NCBI GenBank assembly: GCA_030581615.1
Contig: JAKTTT010000102.1
Span: 1 to 43,169, forward strand
Source: Alloascoidea africana
Lineage: Eukaryota; Ascomycota; Alloascoideomycetes; Alloascoideales; Alloascoideaceae
DNA: 43,169 nt
Reading direction: 5' to 3'
Numbering within the stretch: the stretch's first letter is position 1; every line of letters begins with the position of its first letter. Shown one piece after another: positions 34,087-43,169 of the stretch. A program made the translations under genes and the position numbers. The notes beneath the pieces are model-generated. The model was not told the DNA's origin, made no database searches, and was given only the letters and a program-made list of their open reading frames with translations.

Positions 34087-36380
34087 ATGATTGCATCAAG
34101 AGTTAAGCGGTTAAAGAGATCGCAGAAAAATCAAAGCGACTCGCAGAAGGTGAGATCTGTTTGTTTGAACATGGCGAGAGTTTTAAGCGACTGACACCAC
34201 TTTCTTAGACTGTTTTTTTTCTTGAGCCAGATGAGGAGGACAATAAAGAGAAGGACGAAGCATCAAATGATGAAGATTTCGCACTTGGAGTTGAAGGAGT
34301 AGTCAAAAATGATATAAATGTGCCCATGGTTAGCTTGTATGGGGGAGGAGAGCCGACAGAAAATGTTGAGTTTCGTTGGAACAAATACAACGAAGCATGG
34401 AGGAACCAAGAGAACCGAATAAAACAGTTTCTCAACTCATCATCCCAAAAACTAAACGAAGATATAGAAGCATTTATCAAAACAGAAGCTGAAGAAGAAG
34501 ACAATAGAAATCTCCTAGATGCCGCGTTAGTCTTTCCTGGACCCAACTTTGCGAATCATTTTAGACTTTTTTCCCAAATAGCGTCACAATTGGAAAGCAA
34601 CAAGAGTATTTACACTACTAGGCTCAATTCTAAAGAGTGTGGGACCCTGAAACAAGCACTTAAAAAGATAATTATCGACATTGTTGAGAAACAAGCTGAG
34701 GTTCCAGGTTTCGTCGATGATGATGAAGACGACGAAGATCTAGTTGATGGACACTTTACCGGCCGGTATGATAAAATGCTCCGCTTTGACTACTCTATCC
34801 TGTCGGATTGGTGCAACTCCAAAATTCGAGACAAGCCTGAAAACAAAAGCGACCTCAGAGTCGTTTTGATCATTGAGGATGCCGACACTTTTGACACGTT
34901 TACTTTATCTAGTCTCTTAAGATTAACCCACTCCTATCTATGTGAAATTCCATTCAAATTGGTATTGGGAATCTCCAACTCTTTGGATATGTTTCAGGAA
35001 AAGCTTCCAAAGGCTTGTATAAGGCTTATACAGGGCGTTGAATTTAGACCAAAGACAAGTGAACAACTCATCGCTGAGATTAGCGAGGCCACCATCTTTT
35101 CAAATGACCCAAAGACATTGTACTTGGGTCCTCGACTGGTTGAGTCTATAGGTGTCAGATACCGCACAAGCATAACGAGTTTAGAGGCTTTTGTCTCTTC
35201 GCTAAAATACGCCTACATGACACACTTTTTTTCTAGTCCCCTAAGCATACTTTCTGAGTTCGATTCTGAGGAGGAATTAACGCTGATAATAAATCAGTAC
35301 TTTAAAAAATTCCACTTGTCTGTTTTAAGAATGCAACCGTCATTCAAGAAATATATTGAGAGAAAAGTGCAAGAGAGAGATTTCTCACATCTACAAGATC
35401 TCCTTGAAGACGATGCATACCTGTTGAATGTTTTACCTTCAACAATCAGCGAATTCCATTCATACATGAAACAGATTCTTGGAGCAATTGATGTGATTGA
35501 TGCACTTCAATCATTTAGCCCAGGCATGACTCAAAAGAAATCAAAAATGGAGATCTATTCACTTGCTCTAAATAATAAACTGCTGGGTCATATTTATATG
35601 AAAGAGCTAATGGACTGCTTTGGAAATCTAAATGTTGAAGAGTTTTCCAGTCTTTTAGAGTTTTTCAAAATCTCGGAAGTTAATGAAGTAGCTTTAGATT
35701 TATATTCACGGATAACATCTGGATTCGAAGCAGAACTAGATGAGGCTTTGAAATTGGCCACGACAGCTAACACTGGAAAATCTACTTATAGAGGAACTTT
35801 TCCAAGTGTGCTCCTTCGAATTTGTGGATTAATTAACGGCGTTTTTCAAGAAATATTCAAGCCGTATGAGGGACAATTGTTTCATGAGATGTTTATTTTG
35901 AATAATATTGCCTTGGATCAGGTAACATTTGCTCCCAGATACCGAGCAGTTCTGTTGGATTCATTGGAAAGTCCATCAGACTATCTTGGGCATTCAAAAA
36001 AGGATCTGACAACTTTGACATCTCTGAATCCGATGATTTCTCAAATGTATGCTCTGTATAGAGATGCTGGATCAATTGTAAACCTTTACGACTGGTTAAC
36101 CGCTTTTAAAGATGGACTGCCTATGGACAAAATGATGGCAGATCTGGCAGATGACTTGAAAATGCAATTAGAATCTGAGAATGAAGTAAACCAGGAGGAG
36201 ACCGAAGAGTTGTTGTCACTAGTAGAATCAGACGAAAAAGAGGAAAGGGAAGAGAAATGGGAAAAGATGGTTCTTGCTTGGTTCTTGAAAAGGATTGCAG
36301 AAATGAGGTTTATGGGTTTAATAAAAGATTGTAAAAGGAAATATGAATGTGTTGAAAAAGTTGCTTGGAAAGGACTATGA
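34087..36380 (+). CDS. ORC3: Origin recognition complex subunit 3
   Basis: Orc3 is part of the six-subunit complex that marks replication origins and loads MCM. Exons are 34087-34149 and 34209-36380; the intron is 59 nt (GTGAGA donor, ACTGACA branch, TTCTTAG), giving 744 aa. Exon 1 supplies a basic N-terminus (MIASRVKRLKRSQKNQSDSQ); without it the open frame has no early ATG. An AAA-like core is suggested by RVVLIIEDADTFDTFTLSSL and LVLGISNSLDMF, without a Walker A motif, as expected for Orc3. Acidic linkers occur (DDDEDDEDLVDG). The C-terminal winged-helix region ends in GLIKDCKRKYECVEKVAWKG, matching the conserved Orc3 ending. Confidence 0.93.
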
Positions 36381-36419
36381 CAGCAGTTGCATTAGAGTAG
36401 TCCTAAATTTAATGATGAA

Positions 36420-37199
36420 TAAGTGTTACTAGAAGGTTTCTTAACTTGGCGCCACTACTGGTCTCCGACAAGGACCATCGATTTTTGGGTGCATTCTGGA
36501 AAACCATCCACTAGAAACTAGGAACAAAGCTATCGTTTAGCACTACAAATCATCCCGGCACAGACGGACAAACAGAAATTGTAAATAAAATCCTGAGATA
36601 GACTTTGCGAGCGTTTGTGTAGAATGACTTTAGTAGCTAGGTTTTAAATCTTGGAATGGCGGAGTTTGCTTATAACGCTAGCTTTCAGAAATCTATTGGT
36701 TGTTCTCCTTTTTCGCAGACCTTGGCTACAACCCTGAGCATCCTGGTTCCCATTCAACATGGAGTTTGGAAAATGTGTCAGCTAGAGCTAAAGACTTTGG
36801 TGAGAAGATACAGGCGATCCTGAGATTTGTGCACGATTCGATGGTAAATGCTCAGGGAGAGCAAGAGGAACAACAACAACTAAGAAACATCGTGTTATAA
36901 ACAAGCAACATTTCAAACTCTACAATAAGCAGTTGTCATATCTTAAACAACAATCACGTACAGAGGCAGAAGCAAAATTTAGGATTAACGAAATGTCAGC
37001 TATTCTGGGTACTGACAAAGAAAATGAAAAAAATGATTTATTTATGTTTCTTGGACAGATTGTGATCCTACATTGGTTACACCCGTGCATGTCAGACTAT
37101 TTGCAGAAGCCAATGATGTTTTGTTCAAGAATTTGATGGAGCAATGGAAATCACTTGGTGCTACTGAGAACGAGGAGCCTGAAGCTGGCGAGGGGAGAA
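36420..37199 (+). mobile_element. Fossil Ty3/gypsy retrotransposon, integrase region
   Basis: Translations across this segment resemble the Ty3/gypsy integrase core: a VSDKDHRF-like block, then HPGTDGQTE, then AEFAYN, followed by a weaker C-terminal extension. No reverse transcriptase, protease or Gag remains upstream, because ORC3 ends at 36380. The segment is clearly broken at several points and looks old. A polypurine tract (GGCGAGGGGAGAA, ending about 37199) closes it, as expected just before a 3' LTR. Confidence 0.8.
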
Positions 37200-37565
37200 T
37201 GTAAGTAACATGCTATTTTCGGTAATATTAACCCGAGATGCCTGTTTAGCATAATTTCTTCTTTTGGACATCCTCGCCTATCATGTTCCTATCTTATTAT
37301 CTTTGGTTATACTGAATTTCCTTTTTTCATTCCTTGAGCTAAGCTCATATAGATATTTAGGCTATACAACGAGGATATAAATCCCATTTCCTTAATAATA
37401 ATTAGCTTTCTTCTTCATTTCAAATCCGCCCCAATTGATTCTTTTCACAAGGTGCAAGAGCCCTAACTTAGCCAGATCTTCTGGATGCGATGTTACTTCG
37501 GAATTTGCAATCATGTGGCACGAAGTGTTTGTTTGAAAGAAAACCTGCACCATGATAGCAATTTC
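37200..37565 (+). mobile_element. Probable 3' LTR remnant of the gypsy fossil
   Basis: Sequence starting TGTAAGTAACATG directly follows the purine tract, as a 3' LTR should. A TATA-like GATATAAATCCC lies at about 37373. The far end cannot be fixed, because a different solo LTR lies at 37571. No second copy exists in the window to confirm the boundaries. Confidence 0.45.
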
Positions 37566-37570
37566 AGTAG

Positions 37571-37854
37571 TGTAGCGTGTGGCTAGAGTATTGATAGTGA
37601 ACATCAGTCAATTGGGAAGATTTATCAAGGAGAAAAATGTAGATATGATTTCTTGTTCTTTCTATCTAAGGAATGAATGCACTATTTAAGTAATTCTACA
37701 TGTGCTAACGATAGATTATTCATGATGATCATTCAAGAAGATAGGGGCTTCTTGAATGATGCTCTATGAGGTTTAAGAGCATAATAATAGGAAATAGGTT
37801 ACTTTTAGGTGAATAAAAGTAAATAGGATGTGACCATGTCTGTCACATACTACA
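37571..37854 (+). mobile_element. Solo LTR, 284 bp, with target-site duplication
   Basis: The sequence begins TGTAG and ends CTACA, and both flanks carry AGTAG (37566-37570 and 37855-37859), a perfect 5-bp target-site duplication. It is a close relative of the palindrome LTRs at 1-237 and 1037-1320 and of identical length. The intact duplication shows that it inserted as an element and later lost its internal part by LTR-LTR recombination. It is therefore independent of the gypsy fossil beside it, and it lies 227 bp upstream of a tRNA gene. Confidence 0.9.
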
Positions 37855-38081
37855 AGTAGCAAGATCTTAATGTTCGATAAGAAAAATAGAGATGTTATTT
37901 TAAGTATATTCAGTATAATTTAGAGTTAATTTAAAAATTTAGGAAGCACTACTTAAAGAGCCTGGTCTCTCTAAAGAAAAACGGGACAAGGCAAGACAGA
38001 ATACAGATAGTTAATTAAGAATCCACAAGAAACAGATGAGCACTGCTAGATTGAGCTAGTGTTTTCACAAGAACTAAAGTT

Positions 38082-38165
38082 GGAGGGTTGGCCGAGTGGT
38101 CTAAGGCGGCAGACTTAAGATCTGCTGAACGTAAGTTCGCGCGAGTTCGAACCTCGCATCCTTCA
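38082..38165 (+). tRNA. tRNA-Leu (anticodon UAA)
   Basis: 84 nt with no intron. Acceptor GGAGGGT pairs with ATCCTTC (two G-U), with discriminator A. The A-box is TGGCCGAGTGG. The anticodon stem GCAGA/TCTGC carries loop CTTAAGA, so the anticodon is TAA. A long class II variable arm (GAAC-GTAA-GTTC) is as expected for leucine. T-arm GCGAG-TTCGAAC-CTCGC holds the B-box. A Pol III terminator run of T follows (38169-38173, and again at about 38181). Confidence 0.97.
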
Positions 38166-41100
38166 TTATTTTTGTTGACGTCTTTTTTTCTACTTGGGTT
38201 AATTCAACGAATTATAAGGACATATATCGTAAAGTCAATTAGATTCCCTCAAAATATTGCATTAAGCTACAGAAAGGATTCATTAAATGTTTTATTAGTT
38301 TCCACTTTATCCGAATCGATTTTGTCATTTGCCAGCAATAAAAACCTGGGGAGAAATTATGAATGATCTGTAAGGGCATTTAAGCTTTTGATACAGTTGT
38401 TGCTGGAAGTAAATTTTCTTGTTCTATGTATCTAACTCTCTTTTTCTTCTCACTTGAGTTGAGCGTTACAATTGGGCCCAATAACTACAACTGGACATAG
38501 GCTCTCCTATTGCAATAATAGAACAGCGAGTTAGGACTCGGGTGATATCCACTCCGGATAAGCTCGTTTTATGGCTATATCAGTTGTTAGACCCTACTCT
38601 ATAGCAATTCAGCAGCTATGTGTGTGAATCGCTGACCCCTAGCTTCCTCCAGACCTAACACAGCGGAGACAATGAATTAGCGTTTCCCACAATCATTAAT
38701 GCGATAATTCTGATTTTAGAATCACTTCTGAGTAGAATGCATATTTGATTCCAAGCGAATACACTGAATGGGCTCTACTGCTATTCTCAGTATTCATGAA
38801 CTAGGAATGCACATTTTTATTTGCTATTGTTCATATAATCAAGTCAAAGCTCTGAAGGCAAGATAACAAAAATGCATACACAACACCTGTTCTGTGTAGA
38901 ACTAAGAGCTAAATGGTTTGCCGTTCCAAGAGCAGATTAAGCGCCGCCTTAGATTCCAAAACCTGTAATTGTGCAACAATGAGCGAGTGAGTATGAATCT
39001 TTTAATGCCTCTTAAAACTCGCTTAAGTGATCCAGCTCTTCTTCCTCTATCTCATACAATGAGCTCGAGTAATGGAACGTTTGAATAAAGATTGCAAAAG
39101 CAAAAAAGAGAGTTTATTCAATGATCGATGCCCATTATAGTCTGACACCTAAGAGAATCATGGTGGTCTTTGTGCTAATGGCCCCAGCCAATTATGGCAA
39201 CGGGCTGACGATCGCACACTACTTGTACCCCATTTGAGCAGTTCAATATGTCTTTTGCGACTTTGTTCAGCAAGCGCTGAATACAGTGTCATGATATGCT
39301 CATTTGCTCTCATGCTTCTACTTTTATGTCAACCATTCTTTTCTTGAGATTTCAAGTGGAGCTATGCCCGGAGGTCACATTATGTAAATGCACTTAAGAC
39401 TTCTTATCTAGAGGCCTAAGCTCTTTTTACTATCAGAATAAAATACAACTAGATCTGTCGATTATATTTCCCAAAGTCTGGATTAGTGTGATCTTTCGAC
39501 CCATTAACACATCCCTGCTTTGCTATATCTTGTCGAAGTAATCCACACTGTCCGATTCACATGTTATCACCGTGATTATACACAACACAGACCTCTCGTC
39601 CAGCTCTAGCCAGGAAGAAGTCAAGGAAAATGGCCCAACCTCCATAGCTGAGCTTTATGCCTTACTGTCTAAAAGGTTCTACAAGGTTGATAAACGCAGA
39701 GAAGATGCTGAGAGGAAGGGAAAGTATCAGAGAATACTCCCAAAGGCACCAGCATTATCACATACAGAACACTCTATCACGTTGGACACAAGAAGTGCGG
39801 TATCTTCCGTGTTTTTTGCTAAATGATAGGACGTTCGTGTGAAAGTTACCATTTTTTCTCTCTGGTGGACCTTAATGACTCTTGAATCAATGAACGAGTG
39901 TTTTTGCATTTTTGTGAACTCCGAAAGGAGTGTCAACTACTTGCGCTTGTTGTACAAGGATGAAGAAGAGTATAATCAAATCTAACATTCTGAACTTTTA
40001 CTTGTTTGTTCCCTTTTGGTTCACCGTTATGATTTTGGCTTGTACTGAAAAACAATACTGTATTCATCTTTAGTTGCTATTATCTCGCGAATGGGAGAGT
40101 CAAGATCGTTCATCTGTACCATTTTGCAATTTCAAATGTCATAGCCAAAAGAAAAGCCAAAATCTCTGTTGCTCTTCAAGTCCTTCAAAGTGCATTTAAC
40201 ATGTTTTAGAAATGCTCAAAGGTGATTGCAATGCCTTACGTCGCCTCCAGGACAGTACACCATCTCGAATCCATTGTATTATTGCTTTGCACCCATCATC
40301 TAATCTAAAGCAATCTATTACACTTCAATCCCTTCTGACGCAAAAGTTTCAAAGATTCCTCCGACGGCTACGTGTAGTTGAAAAAATAGCCAATCCATAC
40401 CTTCCTCCCAGTCAGGTAGCATTGGGTCTCATTGCTCTTCGCCAAGAAACGCCCAATGCTTACCATGCGCCATGCGTTTGGTTTCTGAAACAGGACTAAC
40501 AGAGCACCTAGTGAGAAGGACCGGTTGTTTTTATTAACAGTTTATGCGTGAGGTGGACACCTTTGCTAAGAATTGTGTCTAACCGATGATGCCCACATCT
40601 TGGGGGAGCCTTATTTTATGGCGAGCGCGAGTTTGATCTCTTAGGCATACCAAGGCCTGAAAAAGCAGAATCAGTGCATTTCCAAACTTGGGTATGGGTT
40701 ACAGTTATCCAAGCAGGGTGCACCCTATTCTTCCTTCTCTCTCTTTCTGCTCTTCATTCTGCCCAGCTGGCAAGAAAACACAGGTTAGATAATCCAATTT
40801 TCAGCTCCCAGACCACAAGTTTGGATAGACTTTGCAAAACTATGTGAAGGTGGAGATAGGAATTTTGATCTTGTTCTTCGATTGCTTGTCAATTCCTAAA
40901 GTCAAAAAAGAGGAGACACAGCTCTGGAACTGTGTATTTTGCGAAACTCTATTCCCCGAAGGCTAGCTCGGCTAATCACCGTCTGACTTCACGCATCCAC
41001 GCAGATGTCATTGCCGCGTACCCTCTGGGGGGAGCATCGTCTAGGGCTCTGATAGAAAAAGGTTGCAGGTATCACAACGTCAGCCTCTCGTCTCACAAAC

Positions 41101-41813
41101 TCTGGTTCTCATGATTTTGAGTTGAACGGAAAAGCTCGTATGCGTATGCACGCATGCCAATCACAATTGCCTAACCCGGAAAAATGTTTATCAATCAGGC
41201 AGAAATGGATCAACTCGCTAAGAGCAATGGCGATCTAAGCACACGTTTCCAGAGTAGTTCTCATCCTGGGATGGCGGTGTAGCGGTGCGCTTACTGTTTC
41301 TACCAATTGTTTTTATTTGAAAGTGAGATCTAAGATTCAACGGAACAGCATAAAACACAGCCCATTATAGAGTTTTCAGTGCGACTGAGAACAGCTGCCT
41401 GGCAAAGAGGGACATGCAAGCAACAACACTGAAAGTCGACTTGTATGGGCCCGGAACAATACTTGAAGGATGAGACCAATCCATCAGTAAAGAAATGTCA
41501 ATGAAAGAAAACGAAAGAATCTGTATTAGATGATTCCTAGGGTTGACGGGAAACGCTCCCCTACGTATACGTCAGTATTCCATGGATGAGAAACAAAAAG
41601 CAGGTCATAAAAGGCTGAGTAAAGCTAAACCAAAGCAAAAACAGAAAAAAATTAAATGGTGTATTGTGCATTCATTTCTATCACCAACAATTTAAACCAG
41701 TTCTATAAAAATTCAGAACCATTACTCAAAGTATCAAAGCAAGCAAAACGCTAGCAAAAAGACATCAAGCATAAAAAAGAGACCAGGACCTAACAACCCA
41801 AGCATTATAATGG
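38166..41813. other. Gene-poor 3.6-kb region between tRNA-Leu and the mating-type-like gene
   Basis: I see no gene I can defend on either strand. Two open stretches look slightly protein-like. 39572-39826 contains a charged helical segment (LLSKRFYKVDKRREDAERK) without an ATG start. 40212-40499 is ATG-started, 95 codons, Leu/Arg-rich, ending with LPPSQVALGLIALRQ. Either could be a decayed gene. No long repeats, tRNAs or retroelement motifs were recognised. Confidence 0.4.
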
Positions 41814-43016
41814 TCATTGACACAGCATATTATAAACATTCCACTCCATCTTGGAGAATTCTCTGAAACGACTTTTCACCTCTTCCGGCTCTGTGTTCCA
41901 CAGCACGCCAATAACCTTGGACAGGCTTTGGTGACTGATCAGTTGTAGCAGGGAACTGGCGCCCATGAACCCCTTGGACTGCTTCAAAAAGTCGGTGGCC
42001 GTTAATGTGGTATCTCGGTATTGCTGCTGGAGATAATCCGCTTCCTGCAAACTAACAATACCTTTCTCAACCGCGGCAGCCAGAAAGTGGGAGTCTACTA
42101 CCATTGCAAGATACTTTCTGTACAGAAAGAAGCCGTTGAGAGGGTCTTTAAGGCTGTCCCTGGTTTTAGCGCTCTTTTTGGGTTTAGCCCTCTTCTTGGC
42201 TTTAGAATCCTTCTTGGTTTGCTCTCTCCTCCGTTTGATCGCGATGCTATTGTGGACTTCTAGCAAGAACCACGGGTCCAGTCGCTTTTCTGCGAGGGAA
42301 TCAAGCGTAGTGACTGGCTCGGTGGTAAAATAGGCGGAGCAAACTTTGAGCTTGTAAACTCCGTTCTCGAGCTTCACCACGCTCTTTGTGCCATTCCTGC
42401 TACATGCTGTCTCGCAGTGTTGGAGAGACAGTTGGTATAGCGCCGCTTGCAGAAGGTCCTCTGGTATGCTCTTCTGAGCGGCTAAGGCCCGAATATCCCT
42501 TAATCTCGGTTGAGAAATTTCTTGCATCTCAATCCATTCGAAGGATTCTTTGCGCATTCCAAAGGAAAGCGAGATTTGGGGGTCGGTGGAGACACTATAA
42601 TGGGTGCTACTCTGCAAATTGGGGGTTTGGGTAAGAGGCATGTCGAATGCTGTAGGTTGAGGTTGAGGTTGAGGTTGATGTTGAGGTTGAGGTTGATGTT
42701 GAGGTTGAGGTTGATGTTGAAATTGTGGTTGTAATTGTATTTGTGGTTGTAATTGTATTTGTGATTGTAATTGTGTTTGTGGTTGTGGTAGTGGTAGTGG
42801 TAGTGGTAGTTGTAGTGATGGCTCTGAAGGAAGCCAGGGCTCATAGTTTCCAATGTCCCCAAGTTGGATGGAGACTTCGGGACAGTAAACAGCAGGATTT
42901 CCAGTTTGTTCAAAATGGTCGTCTTCCGTCTGGTTCAACTGGAGATAGTCCCAAAAGGTGGGGCCTTGCTCGGCTTCAATGCGAGTTTGGTTCCTGATGA
43001 GTTGCTCGGAATTCAT
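41814..43016 (-). CDS. Mating-type-like transcription factor (alpha-box/HMG-like)
   Basis: 400 aa, intronless. Residues about 65-121 are a Leu/Pro/Gln tract grading into HQPQPQ repeats, encoded by a minisatellite at about 42655-42830. A basic segment follows (about 261-285, KRRREQTKKDSKAKKRAKPK). The C-terminus then reads LNGFFLYRKYLAMVV (about 293-307) and, after about 55 residues, LSKVIGVLWNTEPEEVKSRF and MEWNVYNML. The two halves fit the start and end of a MATalpha1 alpha box (NGFxxFRSYY ... LSxxLxxLWxxDP), and also resemble an HMG box (NAFxLYR), with a long insertion in between. MATalpha1 is my preferred reading; an HMG-box regulator is the alternative. A TATA box is at about 43122-43132 upstream. 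Confidence 0.55.
   Translation of the reverse strand: MNSEQLIRNQTRIEAEQGPTFWDYLQLNQTEDDHFEQTGNPAVYCPEVSIQLGDIGNYEPWLPSEPSLQLPLPLPLPQPQTQLQSQIQLQPQIQLQPQFQHQPQPQHQPQPQHQPQPQPQPTAFDMPLTQTPNLQSSTHYSVSTDPQISLSFGMRKESFEWIEMQEISQPRLRDIRALAAQKSIPEDLLQAALYQLSLQHCETACSRNGTKSVVKLENGVYKLKVCSAYFTTEPVTTLDSLAEKRLDPWFLLEVHNSIAIKRRREQTKKDSKAKKRAKPKKSAKTRDSLKDPLNGFFLYRKYLAMVVDSHFLAAAVEKGIVSLQEADYLQQQYRDTTLTATDFLKQSKGFMGASSLLQLISHQSLSKVIGVLWNTEPEEVKSRFREFSKMEWNVYNMLCQ
42655..42830. repeat. Q/P-coding minisatellite inside the mating-type-like gene
   Basis: On the plus strand, units of GAGGTTGAGGTTGATGTT and GGTTGTAATTGTATTTGT-like repeats grade into GGTAGTGGTAGT repeats. On the coding (minus) strand they give HQPQPQ, QLQPQI and PLPLPL. 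Length polymorphism between strains is likely. The opposite frames are also open because of the 3-bp multiple period, but they are not genes. Confidence 0.85.
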
Positions 43017-43169
43017 GGCTGTAATTAGCCAATGCTTGGCAAAAATGTACTAAGCAGGAAAAACGTCTGAAAAAGTAATAATGATAGTAAAAAGAAAGAT
43101 TACAGGAATGGGCGAGCTCTACCTTTATATTTAGTTGCGGGCCTTCGTTAAGCTGGTCTCTTTGCGAAT
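43017..43169 (-). promoter_or_regulatory. Promoter of the mating-type-like gene (partial)
   Basis: On the minus strand an AAATATAAAGGTAGAG TATA box (about 43122-43132) lies roughly 110 bp upstream of the ATG at 43016. The region runs off the window end, so other sites cannot be judged. Confidence 0.5.

Noticed and set aside
37200-37854. Reading the gypsy fossil and the 37571 LTR as one element
   Set aside because: The LTR has its own perfect target-site duplication on both sides, and its start does not follow a purine tract; the fossil's own LTR should start near 37200.
42500-42913. Open frames on both strands across the Q/P repeat (Asn/His/Tyr- and Val-rich translations)
   Set aside because: These are shadow frames of a repeat whose unit length is a multiple of three; codon sense and domain content support only the minus-strand 400-aa gene.

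Overview
This is nuclear DNA of a budding yeast (Saccharomycotina). The genes are compact, many are divergent or convergent pairs, and every identifiable protein has a yeast counterpart. Introns are very short (51-77 nt), with GTATGT/GTAAGT-like donors, CTAAC/CTAAT branch sites and AG acceptors. CTG codons fall on invariant leucines in histone H2B and PRE3, so the standard code is used and the CUG-Ser and CUG-Ala clades are unlikely. I cannot name the genus. At least eight of the fourteen recognised protein genes need splicing, which is intron-rich for this subphylum.

Left end (1-3915). The window opens inside a near-perfect inverted repeat (1-601 and 673-1273). Each arm carries an inverted 284-bp LTR joined directly to a copy of a small secreted-protein gene fragment. 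A gene-poor stretch follows. It holds a decayed copy of the proteasome ubiquitin-receptor gene RPN13, with an exact PACE (Rpn4-type) site and a TATA box still in front of it.

Core (3916-36380), densely packed host genes: NUM1 (giant cortical dynein/mitochondria anchor, about 3,892 aa, three exons); CNB1 (calcineurin B) divergent from DPH2 (diphthamide synthesis); MAG2 (RING protein, RNF10 family) divergent from SPC2 (signal peptidase subunit, three exons); PRS1 (PRPP synthetase subunit); an MRH4-like mitochondrial DEAD-box helicase; the divergent histone pair HTA/HTB with a repeated promoter motif; PRE3 (proteasome beta1, nine exons including 15-nt and 4-nt microexons); SFI1 (spindle-pole centrin-binding protein) divergent from OST1 (oligosaccharyltransferase); and ORC3.

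Right end (36381-43169), transposon-rich and gene-poor: a fossil Ty3/gypsy integrase region with a purine tract and probable LTR remnant; a solo LTR of the palindrome family with 5-bp target duplications, lying 227 bp upstream of a tRNA-Leu(UAA) gene; about 3.6 kb with no gene I can defend; and finally, on the minus strand, a 400-aa mating-type-like transcription factor with a Q/P repeat tract and a split alpha-box/HMG-like C-terminus.

The gene set is mostly housekeeping: dynein/spindle (NUM1, SFI1), secretion (SPC2, OST1), proteasome (PRE3 and the RPN13 relic), chromatin and replication (histones, ORC3), translation quality (DPH2, MAG2). There is no operon-like functional cluster. The most novel items are the PRE3 microexons, the RPN13 relic with its retained PACE element, the NUM1 repeat expansion, the histone promoter motif, and the LTR-gene palindrome.
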